From assembly GCA_040791665.1 (NCBI GenBank), contig JBFNNX010000023.1, forward strand, positions 600,445-664,444: a stretch of 64,000 nt of DNA, in the 5' to 3' direction. The DNA is from Thiodiazotropha sp040791665. Its GTDB lineage: Bacteria; Pseudomonadota; Gammaproteobacteria; Chromatiales; Chromatiaceae. The translations under genes were made by a program, and so were the position numbers. The notes beneath the pieces are model-generated. The model did no database searches. It was given only the letters and a program-made list of their open reading frames with translations, and was not told the DNA's origin. Of the stretch, positions 1-6,903 are shown one piece after another; the first letter of the stretch is position 1; each line of letters begins with the position of its first letter.

Positions 1-2040
1 TGGTGGAGACGTGGCGCTGTCGTCCGCCTGGTTGCGATTGACGCCTCGACCGACGGAGTCCTCAAAAGCCGCGCTCACGGCCAGGCTGTTACCGTTTCCG
101 GAAAGGGCCACTTTATTGCCAAACCCGTCGTTCGGATCGGCATTCGATGCCTTGAAGTAAGCGGTTTGCGTCCATACGTTGGCCTGGCGCTCGAACAGAT
201 AGGCTGCACCGGAGTTCTCCCTGTCATTGTTGGAGAAGCTGCCATTGACTCCGATGGCCGATGAATCCTCTTTCCATACACCCACCGCCAGGGTATTGCC
301 GTCCGCGGAGATTGACACGTCGCTGCCGAATTCATCGCCACTGTCGGTTGCGGATGCCTTGAGATAGGCCTGCTGGGACCAGTTAGCGCCGTCATAGGCG
401 AACACATAGGCCGCGCCGGCTCCCCGCGCATCATTGTTCGTCTGATCGCCATTGATACCGGTAGCGGATGAATCCTCTCCCGGAGCGCCGATCACGAGGG
501 TCGAACCGTTACCGGAGAGTTCCAGGGCGGCGCCGAATTCGTCCGGACCCTCGCCGCTGGTCGCCTCGAGGATCGCCTGCTGAGACCAAGCACTACCACC
601 CTGGTCGAACACGTAGACACCTCCACCGCTGACCGCCAGCCTCGTCCCACTGCTGGAGAGTGAAACCTGTTTACCGAAATTGGCGCCTGCAACCGGTGCG
701 GATGCCTTGATATAGGCCTGTTGGGTCCACGACGAACCGGAAAGGCTAAAGACGTAGACCGCCCCGGATCTCGACAAGGAGTTATCTGCCTGGTTGCCAT
801 CGACTCCCGATGCGGCCGAGTCCTCGAATAGCGCACCGACGGCCAGTGTCTGCCCATCATCAGAGAGCGATACGGCAGAACCGAATTTGTCACCGGCATC
901 GGCATTGGATGCCTTGATGTATGTCTGTTGACTCCAACTGTCGCCATCTCGACTAAACAGATAGACTGCGCCGGAACTCGTTGCCATGTCGGTATCGACG
1001 ACCGGGTCACCATCGATCCCTGTCGCTGTGGAATCCTCTTCAGGCGCGCCTATCGCCAGCGTTGAGCCATCGCCGGAAATTGCGACACTGCTGCCAAACT
1101 GATCCTCTGAGCCAATGAATGAGGGTTTAAGGTAGCCGATCACATCGAGTATCAGCGAGAAGGCCGTGACGGGTGTCGAATCGGCGCAATCCTCACTGGC
1201 GCTGCAGGCCTGAACCATGTAGCTGGCATTCACCCAATCGGTCAGATGGACAGAGACCACCGCATCCACAGTGGTCGCCGTGATGTTGTCGCCCACCTGG
1301 CTGAAGCCGGAGATCCCATCCGGATTGTACAACAGCCGGTAGTGATCAACCCCCACATCGTTCCAGCTGAAGCGCAACAGCTTGGGCCCCGCTACGCTAA
1401 CGCTGGCGGTGAGATCCGCGTCAGGCGGGCAACTTATCTGGACGTCGGTTACAGTAGCCCCGTTCAGCGTACCGCTCCCGTTCACCACTGTACACGTCTG
1501 GCCAGTGGGCTGGGTGGCGATAGTCACCGTATAGGCGCTGCCGTCTTCCAGCTGAGTGGCAAAGCTGAATGCGCCACCGGCTGTGATACTGAGATCGTCA
1601 CTGCCGTTGTTTTGCAACACCAGACCATCACCGGCCAGACCGCTGACGCTGCCGCCAATACTGAAAAATCCGGTATTGTCGGTACAAGTGATGGTGATAT
1701 TGGTGACCTCAGCAGCGGCAACCGTACCGCTGCCATTTGCCACCGCACAGTTTTGGTCGGCGGGTTGGGTTGCGATGGTTACCGCGTATGTGCTGCCGTC
1801 GCTCAGCTCAACGGTAAAACTGAAGCCGCCGTCACTGTCAGGTGAAAGATCATCACCGCCGTTGTTCTGCAACACCAGTCCGCTACCCGTAAGGCCTGTA
1901 ACGGTGCCGCTGATTGTATAGGTTGTTCCAGTCGTGTCTCCATCATCACTACTGCTACCTCCACCACCGCCGCAGGCGGTAAGCAACAACAGTTGCATCA
2001 AAATCACTGCTTTGGCCACCCATATCAGATATCGATTCAT
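1..2040 (-). CDS. FG-GAP/integrin-alpha-like repeat lipoprotein, C-terminus missing (window edge)
   Basis: The frame is open without a stop from an ATG at 2040 to base 1, giving at least 680 residues, so the gene is cut by the window edge. The N-terminus is a lipoprotein signal: a hydrophobic stretch, the lipobox LTAC with Cys at residue 23, then a Gly/Ser/Asp linker. Residues about 41-121 and 125-206 are two near-duplicate beta-sandwich repeats (GLVLQNNGGDDL, then GLVLQNNGSDDL), each ending in a C-x(20)-C-like spacing. A fibronectin-like stretch follows. After it come propeller blades with the pattern FG-x-VSLS-x-DG-x-LAVGA-x-EDS...GAVYVF, typical of FG-GAP repeats. The third blade lacks the usual GA-EDS-NGDQ loop. 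It is probably exported and anchored to the outer membrane, with a ligand-binding or adhesion role inferred only from the fold. Codon use matches its neighbours. Confidence 0.85.
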   Translation of the reverse strand, partial: MNRYLIWVAKAVILMQLLLLTACGGGGGSSSDDGDTTGTTYTISGTVTGLTGSGLVLQNNGGDDLSPDSDGGFSFTVELSDGSTYAVTIATQPADQNCAVANGSGTVAAAEVTNITITCTDNTGFFSIGGSVSGLAGDGLVLQNNGSDDLSITAGGAFSFATQLEDGSAYTVTIATQPTGQTCTVVNGSGTLNGATVTDVQISCPPDADLTASVSVAGPKLLRFSWNDVGVDHYRLLYNPDGISGFSQVGDNITATTVDAVVSVHLTDWVNASYMVQACSASEDCADSTPVTAFSLILDVIGYLKPSFIGSEDQFGSSVAISGDGSTLAIGAPEEDSTATGIDGDPVVDTDMATSSGAVYLFSRDGDSWSQQTYIKASNADAGDKFGSAVSLSDDGQTLAVGALFEDSAASGVDGNQADNSLSRSGAVYVFSLSGSSWTQQAYIKASAPVAGANFGKQVSLSSSGTRLAVSGGGVYVFDQGGSAWSQQAILEATSGEGPDEFGAALELSGNGSTLVIGAPGEDSSATGINGDQTNNDARGAGAAYVFAYDGANWSQQAYLKASATDSGDEFGSDVSISADGNTLAVGVWKEDSSAIGVNGSFSNNDRENSGAAYLFERQANVWTQTAYFKASNADPNDGFGNKVALSGNGNSLAVSAAFEDSVGRGVNRNQADDSATSPP

Positions 2041-2110
2041 ACCAGGTTCCTGTATCCGTTTTAACTGTACGGTCTTGATGATAAGACCAAATATTGCATC
2101 GTCAACTATC

Positions 2111-2521
2111 TCAGTAACTTGATACGTTTTCTACGATAGGTGGGTGGTAAATGATCTGAATAGTGGTGCCGTCGGGATCGTAACAGTAAAAACTGCGAGC
2201 TCCGTCACGGTGTGTGCGCGGCGCATTGCGCATCCTCACCCCGGCCGCCAGAAGATAGTCGTACCAGGCATCCACCTGATCGGGCTCCGAGAGGAAGAAA
2301 CCGATGTGGTCGAGGCGTTGGGCGGCCTCGTCCAGATGCTCCGCAGCTGACTTGTGCAGGGCGAGGTTATCCCCTCCCGAGGTAAGATAAAGGTTATCCC
2401 GGTCGGGTCGCCACTCGACCTCCATTCCTAACAGCTCGACGTAGAAGTGTTCGCTGGCGGCCATATCTCTGATATTCAGGGCGACATGACGCATGCCGAG
2501 ATGTTGTAACGGTGGATTCAT
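2111..2521 (-). CDS. VOC (glyoxalase/dioxygenase-fold) family protein
   Basis: A 136-residue protein with the vicinal-oxygen-chelate pattern. It begins LGMRHVALNIRDM, continues with FYVELLGMEVEW, has a central RLDHIGFFL strand and ends with YDPDGTTIQIIY. That gives two beta-alpha-beta-beta-beta modules, with likely metal ligands His near residue 12, His in LDHIGF and Glu or Gln near the C-terminus. Such proteins bind a divalent metal and isomerise, cleave or conjugate small molecules; the substrate cannot be read from sequence. The ATG overlaps the TGA of the DUF885-like gene by four bases, so translational coupling is likely. It is the last gene of the 4525-2111 group. A regulatory, non-catalytic role is also possible. 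Confidence 0.8.
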   Translation of the reverse strand: MNPPLQHLGMRHVALNIRDMAASEHFYVELLGMEVEWRPDRDNLYLTSGGDNLALHKSAAEHLDEAAQRLDHIGFFLSEPDQVDAWYDYLLAAGVRMRNAPRTHRDGARSFYCYDPDGTTIQIIYHPPIVENVSSY

Positions 2522-4116
2522 GAGAGTACCTCGTTCAGTGCCTGTTCCCAGGTTTCCCGATCACAGGCACGTTGCACCACCAACGGCAGGGCGACTGCAC
2601 CATGGGCCAACAACTCTTCGTGTAACGAACGCAGAGTAGACCCTGGCCTTTGCTCGAGCTGCTGCTGGCAGAGATGTTCGATCAATTCGGCCCCCAACAG
2701 GGCCATGAAGGCGTCTGTCGGACGTCGTGAGATTGCCGTCAGGCTGACTTCCGCCCAGCAGGGAATGTCCGAAAGCCGTTTCAACCTTTCAAGGGCCTGA
2801 CGGCTATTGATCTCTCCGGCATGAAACTCCAGATCGATCGTTGCCTGTTCGGCCAGTGCCAGACGTCTCTGATAGAGCGCCAGACGATCATTTTCGCTAA
2901 AGTAACCGTGGTCCTCCAGGATTCGGCTCATGTAGTGAGCCCAACCCCTTTTGAAAGCGGCGGAGGGATTGATCTGGCGCACCAGACTGTGCGCCGAAAC
3001 CCCACCGGCCCAAGCCAGATAGTGGCGCCCCGCCCAGCTGCTGTAGAGATTGCGCATACGGATGGCCGATCGGGTCTCGCCCCCCCCGACCTGTTGATCG
3101 TGGGGTATAAGAAAGACCCCTCCCTGCTGCGTTCGCAGGTAACTGCCGCAATCGGGTTGCCTGAAGCAGCTGTCGGTAATGCGGAATGCCAGGGGCTGAG
3201 AGGAGTTGGGCAGGAGTTCGAGCCGCTCTAGGAATAACCTTAGCCCGGCCGCCTCCTGCCGATAGGCCTGCAATCGGCTGTCACCGCTGAGCAGCTCGCC
3301 GTTGATCTGTTTTACGGCCTGCAGCGATATCCCCTGCCGTTCCATCTCGTCGTAGGTCTGGCGTAATCGTCTGCGGGCATAGGCCAAGGCGTCATCGACC
3401 GGGATATCGATCTGATCACGATGTCGTAAAAGCCAGGCGAGCAGTTCCTTACCGCAATCTGCGGTTCCCGAAGCGGCCGGGGTCAGATCTTTGATCAAGG
3501 CCTGCTTGAAATCATTCACGGCTTCCGCCGCCTGGCTGCTGAGGGACTGCAAACGCCCCTTGTCGGCACAGCATTCATAGGTCTGCGGAAGATCCCTGCC
3601 AAGCCGTTTCAGCCAGGGCACGCCCTTCTCCGCCGTCTCCAGGGCATCGGCCAACCACAGGGTGGATACCAGTCCCGGAAGCTCCCCCAACCGCCCCCTG
3701 GCATCGCGCAGATAGTTGGGGGTTTTCTCCAATACTCCCATCAGGGCCTCACACAGTTTCTCCGGCTGGCGAACTACCAGCTCCTGGAGCAGATGCAACG
3801 GGAGGTAGCGGGCGGGATCCCGATGACGCCAGTCGTGTTCGAGCAACAAACGGTGTTCGACCATTGCGGTACCGTAGATCAGCTGCAAATCGAGCTGACG
3901 ATCGGCATCCAGGGCATCATAGTCCAGCTCCTTGAGGCTCACCATGAGATTACTGATCAGGCTTGCCAGCGCACCCATATCATCATCCCCATCGGCCGCC
4001 AGCAGCCCCTCGTAGCCCGGCACCGATGCATATACAGCCGCCACCGGATGAAAACGGAACCAGACCCTGTAGTAGTCTGCGATCAGACTATCGAAGGCGG
4101 CTGCCTCATTGCTCAT
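2518..4116 (-). CDS. DUF885-like protein, probably without a working metal site
   Basis: A 532-residue, mostly helical soluble protein with no signal peptide. The start SNEAAAFDSLIADYYRVW and the late block with KRGWAHYMSRIL fit the DUF885 family of putative metallo-hydrolases. Members usually carry HExxPGHH followed by EGWAxY. Here the corresponding stretch reads AWAGGVSAHSLV and then RGWAHY, so the HE pair and the later Glu are absent and only one His is left. It may be a pseudo-enzyme with a binding role. The gene begins 11 bases inside the end of the OsmC gene and ends overlapping the VOC gene, so the three are very probably co-transcribed. Family assignment is moderate. Confidence 0.6.
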   Translation of the reverse strand: MSNEAAAFDSLIADYYRVWFRFHPVAAVYASVPGYEGLLAADGDDDMGALASLISNLMVSLKELDYDALDADRQLDLQLIYGTAMVEHRLLLEHDWRHRDPARYLPLHLLQELVVRQPEKLCEALMGVLEKTPNYLRDARGRLGELPGLVSTLWLADALETAEKGVPWLKRLGRDLPQTYECCADKGRLQSLSSQAAEAVNDFKQALIKDLTPAASGTADCGKELLAWLLRHRDQIDIPVDDALAYARRRLRQTYDEMERQGISLQAVKQINGELLSGDSRLQAYRQEAAGLRLFLERLELLPNSSQPLAFRITDSCFRQPDCGSYLRTQQGGVFLIPHDQQVGGGETRSAIRMRNLYSSWAGRHYLAWAGGVSAHSLVRQINPSAAFKRGWAHYMSRILEDHGYFSENDRLALYQRRLALAEQATIDLEFHAGEINSRQALERLKRLSDIPCWAEVSLTAISRRPTDAFMALLGAELIEHLCQQQLEQRPGSTLRSLHEELLAHGAVALPLVVQRACDRETWEQALNEVLS

Positions 4117-4525
4117 CGCGAATCTCGTAGTCGTGGGTGATCTCAGCGCTCTTTGCCAACATCAGGGATGCAGAGCAGTACTTCTCCGCGCTTAGCGAGA
4201 TGGCTCGGGCCACATGCTTTTCGCTGAGTCCCTTGCCCGTGACGATGAAATGGGCATGGATGCGGGTAAAGATCTTGGGATCCTGTTCCGCCCGCTCTGC
4301 TTCGAGCTCCACCACGCAACTGCTCACCTGTTGGCGGGATTTACGCAAAATCGACAATACATCGAATTCGGTACAGCCCCCCATGCCAAGCAGCAGCATC
4401 TCCATCGGCCTGACGCCGAGATTGCGGCCACCATGCTCCGGCGGGCCATCCATCACCACCCCGTGACCACTCCCCGATTCCCCCATCATGACAGAATCCT
4501 CCACCCAAACGACCCGTGCTTTCAT
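4106..4525 (-). CDS. OsmC family peroxiredoxin-like protein (YhfA type)
   Basis: A 139-residue protein with both conserved cysteines of the OsmC/Ohr fold: Cys51 in LLLGMGGCTEFDV and Cys117 in AEKYCSAS. OsmC proteins reduce organic hydroperoxides with this cysteine pair. The YhfA subgroup, to which GGCTEFDVLSIL and the 'GRNLGVRPMEMLL' start of helix 1 point, has no firmly known substrate. It is the first gene of a three-gene overlapping group with the DUF885-like and VOC genes. Start ATG at 4525; the region upstream is shared with divergent crp. Confidence 0.85.
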   Translation of the reverse strand: MKARVVWVEDSVMMGESGSGHGVVMDGPPEHGGRNLGVRPMEMLLLGMGGCTEFDVLSILRKSRQQVSSCVVELEAERAEQDPKIFTRIHAHFIVTGKGLSEKHVARAISLSAEKYCSASLMLAKSAEITHDYEIRDEQ

Positions 4526-4847
4526 CGGTTGCTCCAGTTATCTACCCCAATGCCGGCGAAGATGCGACAGCGGGGATAGATGATTAGTATGAATTGCGTT
4601 AAATTAATGAACTATTGTTTTTGTTACACTATGCGTCCGTTGAATATACTGAAGGCTGTATATTCGACAAGTTGAAAAGGGTTGCTAAACTAGATCCTAA
4701 ACTCTTTATAGAGACGACTACAATAAATCTACGGACGAGGGCTCAGATTTTACTGCGATGAAGATCACCTGAACCTGCCGACAGGCAGTTAGCTGGATCA
4801 CACTGCAGGCTGGTCTCTCCCCACAACAGCTTAAGAGTCCCGAGATC
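4526..4847. other. Divergent intergenic region between osmC group and crp
   Basis: This 322-base AT-rich region separates two divergently transcribed units and must hold both promoters. It contains a perfect dyad (entered separately at 4642-4665). TACAAT at about 4723 is a possible -10 for crp, but I could not find a convincing -35 partner. No open frame with coding character is present. Confidence 0.5.
4642..4665. promoter_or_regulatory. Operator-like dyad upstream of crp
   Basis: GAATATAC and GTATATTC form a perfect 8+8 base inverted repeat with an 8-base spacer, about 180 bases upstream of the crp start. A symmetric AT-rich site in a divergent promoter region suggests binding by a dimeric regulator. 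It does not match the CRP consensus TGTGA-N6-TCACA, so autoregulation by Crp at this site is not supported. Confidence 0.4.
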
Positions 4848-5501
4848 ATGACGATCATAAAACCGCCACCGCAGGAACCTGAGTATCTTCAGCGATTCCT
4901 CTCCTTTTGTCACCGCCGACGTTACCCCAAAAATACCGAGATTATTCATATCGGTGACCCGGCGGATATCCTCTATTACATCACGGAAGGCTCTGTAGCT
5001 GTCTACATCGAAGATGAAGACGGTCGGGAGATCATCCTCACCTATCTCAATAAAGGGCAATTTGTCGGTGAGATGGGTCTTTTCATACCTGAACCCAAAC
5101 GTAGCGTGATGGTTCGAACGCGGACATCCTGTCAGATAGCCGAGATCAGCTATCAGCGTCTGGAACAGCTTTTCAACCACGACCTCAAGGACTACACCAA
5201 AGACATCCTCTACGCCATGGGGGCTCAGCTGTCACAGCGCCTCAATCAGACCAGCAACAAGGTTGGACATTTGGCCTTTTTCGACGTCACCGGACGTATC
5301 GCCAGAACCCTGCTCGATCTGTGCAAGGAGCCGGATGCCATGACCCATCCCGATGGCATGCAGATCCGCATCACCCGTCAGGAGATCGGCCGTATCGTAG
5401 GCTGTTCCCGGGAGATGGCAGGCCGGGTACTGAAAAACCTGGAAGAGCAGGGGTTGATCAGCGTAAAGGGCAAGACCATCGTTGTCTTTGGTACCCGCTG
5501 A
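4848..5501 (+). CDS. crp: Crp/Vfr cAMP receptor transcription factor
   Basis: A 217-residue protein close to E. coli CRP and Pseudomonas Vfr over its full length. The N-terminal cyclic-nucleotide domain (about 15-130) has GEMGLF followed by KRSVMVRTRTSCQIAEISY, matching the cAMP phosphate-binding cassette with its Arg-Ser pair. The dimerisation helix includes LNQTSNKVGHLAF, where the Thr-Ser pair contacts cAMP. The helix-turn-helix TRQEIGRIVGCSREMAGRVL is nearly that of E. coli CRP, including the Arg-Glu recognition residues, and the C-terminus is KTIVVFGTR. It is therefore expected to bind cAMP and TGTGA-type sites and regulate globally. Monocistronic, with the convergent tag gene downstream; the ribosome-binding site is weak. 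Confidence 0.95.
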   Translation: MTIIKPPPQEPEYLQRFLSFCHRRRYPKNTEIIHIGDPADILYYITEGSVAVYIEDEDGREIILTYLNKGQFVGEMGLFIPEPKRSVMVRTRTSCQIAEISYQRLEQLFNHDLKDYTKDILYAMGAQLSQRLNQTSNKVGHLAFFDVTGRIARTLLDLCKEPDAMTHPDGMQIRITRQEIGRIVGCSREMAGRVLKNLEEQGLISVKGKTIVVFGTR

Positions 5502-5522
5502 GGGCGGTTACCGTGACGAATA

Positions 5523-5546
5523 CCCCGCCAGCACGAACCGGCGGGG
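5523..5546. terminator. GC-rich stem-loop between convergent crp and tag
   Basis: CCCCGCC and GGCGGGG form a 7-bp stem with a 10-base loop between the stop codons of crp (+) and tag (-). There is no clear T-run on either side, so it is a weak or bidirectional terminator candidate. Confidence 0.4.
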
Positions 5547-5582
5547 CGCTAAACAACAGCTACCGACCCGGAATCAAGCCAA

Positions 5583-6161
5583 TCATTTCGCATCTCCGGC
5601 AACAGTCCGATGCCGCGGGCAGCTCAGCAGATGATCGTTCACCATACCAACTGCCTGCATAAAAGCGTAACAGATCGTGGTGCCGACAAAGCGAAATCCG
5701 CGCCGTTTGAGCTCCCTGCCCATGGCATCGGAAAGCGGTGTGGAAGCCGGCACCTCCTGCAGGCTGCGCCAACTGTTTTGGATCGGCTCACCCTCCACGA
5801 ACGACCAGAGCAGCCCGGTCAATCCCTCACCTGACTCAAGTTCCAGCACGGCTCTGGCATTATCGATCGTCGAGGCCACCTTGAGCCGATTACGCACGAT
5901 ACCAGGATCCGCGAGTAACCTCGCTATTTCACTGTCGTCATAGCGAGCAATCCGCTCCACATCGAAGTCATGAAAGGCACGACGATACCCCTCGCGTTTA
6001 CGCAGTATGGTCAACCAGGAGAGACCGGCCTGGGCACCCTCCAGAACAAGCATTTCAAAAAGGTGGCGCGGATCATGAGAGGGGACACCCCACTCCTCAT
6101 CGTGATAGTGCATGTACTCTTCGTTCCCCAGACACCATGGACATCGTCTTTCTCTGCTCAT
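5583..6161 (-). CDS. tag: DNA-3-methyladenine glycosylase I
   Basis: A 192-residue Tag protein that removes 3-methyladenine from alkylated DNA, the first step of base-excision repair. The N-terminal CPWCLGNEEYMHYHDEEWG matches the E. coli start (zinc Cys, then His of YHDxEWG). LEGAQAGLSWLTILRKRE carries the conserved Glu and Trp of the base pocket. The C-terminal NDHLLSCPRH supplies the remaining His and Cys zinc ligands, so the zinc snap is complete. Length is normal for the family (E. coli 187). The ATG overlaps the stop of the upstream VOC gene by four bases, so the two are coupled. Confidence 0.95.
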   Translation of the reverse strand: MSRERRCPWCLGNEEYMHYHDEEWGVPSHDPRHLFEMLVLEGAQAGLSWLTILRKREGYRRAFHDFDVERIARYDDSEIARLLADPGIVRNRLKVASTIDNARAVLELESGEGLTGLLWSFVEGEPIQNSWRSLQEVPASTPLSDAMGRELKRRGFRFVGTTICYAFMQAVGMVNDHLLSCPRHRTVAGDAK

Positions 6162-6577
6162 GCCTCTTCTCCAGCATCAGGTCCAATCCAGAATTGGGGT
6201 ACATGGGCCACTTCCCACAGGAAATCGTCCGGATCGGCAAAAAAACCGGAGTATCCGCCCCAAAAGGTCTCCTGGGCCGGCTTCACCAACCGTGCACCGG
6301 CTTTCAGTGCCTCTGACATCACGCTATCCACCGCCTCCCGGCAGGTCACATTGTGCGCCAGGGTGAATCCGGGAAAACCGGAACCCTGGCCGGAAACATC
6401 GGCATCGTCCGCCAGGGCCTGTTTCGGATAGAGCGCCAGCCAGGTGCCCTGCAGCTTAAAAAAGGCAATCTCTTCGCTGTCGAAATCGAAGCGCGTTAAA
6501 CCGAGGGCCTCATAAAAGCAGATGGATCGTCCAAGCGCCTTTACGCCCAGGGTTATAAGATTGATTCTTGGTTCCAT
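6158..6577 (-). CDS. VOC family protein (second copy in window)
   Basis: About 139 residues with the glyoxalase/bleomycin-resistance fold: INLITLGVKALGRSICFYEAL, a central strand with FFKLQGTWLALYP, and C-terminal FFADPDDFLWEVAH, where Glu is the likely metal ligand. The substrate is unknown. A GTG six bases upstream of this ATG is an alternative start, since GGGAG lies upstream of both. It precedes and overlaps tag, so it may be expressed with this repair gene, though no functional link is established. Only distantly similar to the VOC gene at 2111-2521. Confidence 0.8.
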   Translation of the reverse strand: MEPRINLITLGVKALGRSICFYEALGLTRFDFDSEEIAFFKLQGTWLALYPKQALADDADVSGQGSGFPGFTLAHNVTCREAVDSVMSEALKAGARLVKPAQETFWGGYSGFFADPDDFLWEVAHVPQFWIGPDAGEEA

Positions 6578-6903
6578 AGTCACACCACTCCCGTTCGATG
6601 GTTGTCCTGTGAATCCATGTTACTGCACGGCTACTGACACCATTGTGTCAGTAATCCCCGCGCTGCCTCCTCTCCTGTTCGGTTAATTGTTCATAACAAG
6701 CTAGTGACTTTTTTCATAGTCAACTGCTGACAAACGCGGCAGGCTTAGACCTACTCCATCCAACTGCGACATTTCACCAGGACATCAAGCGCAATCCATA
6801 CATATGTTGCCACCGGGTATGTGGCAAAGCAGCATCAATGACGACCGGGGCCTGTATCAGGCCATTCGAGGTTTCATATTGAAATAGCAAAAAGGAGATA
6901 GCT
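6578..6903. other. Intergenic region upstream of the metzincin-like gene, with a hairpin
   Basis: This 326-base region lies between divergent genes. It holds a perfect 9-bp inverted repeat, TACTGACAC / GTGTCAGTA with a 4-base loop, at 6632-6653, possibly an operator or terminator. AAGGAGATAGCT just before 6904 is a strong ribosome-binding site for the next gene. Nothing coding is visible. Confidence 0.5.

Noticed and set aside
75..2122. Several open frames on both strands (for example 75-452, 492-1013, 1246-1845)
   Set aside because: They are shadows of the lipoprotein gene that runs through the left edge in another frame; that frame has a signal peptide and repeat motifs while these do not.
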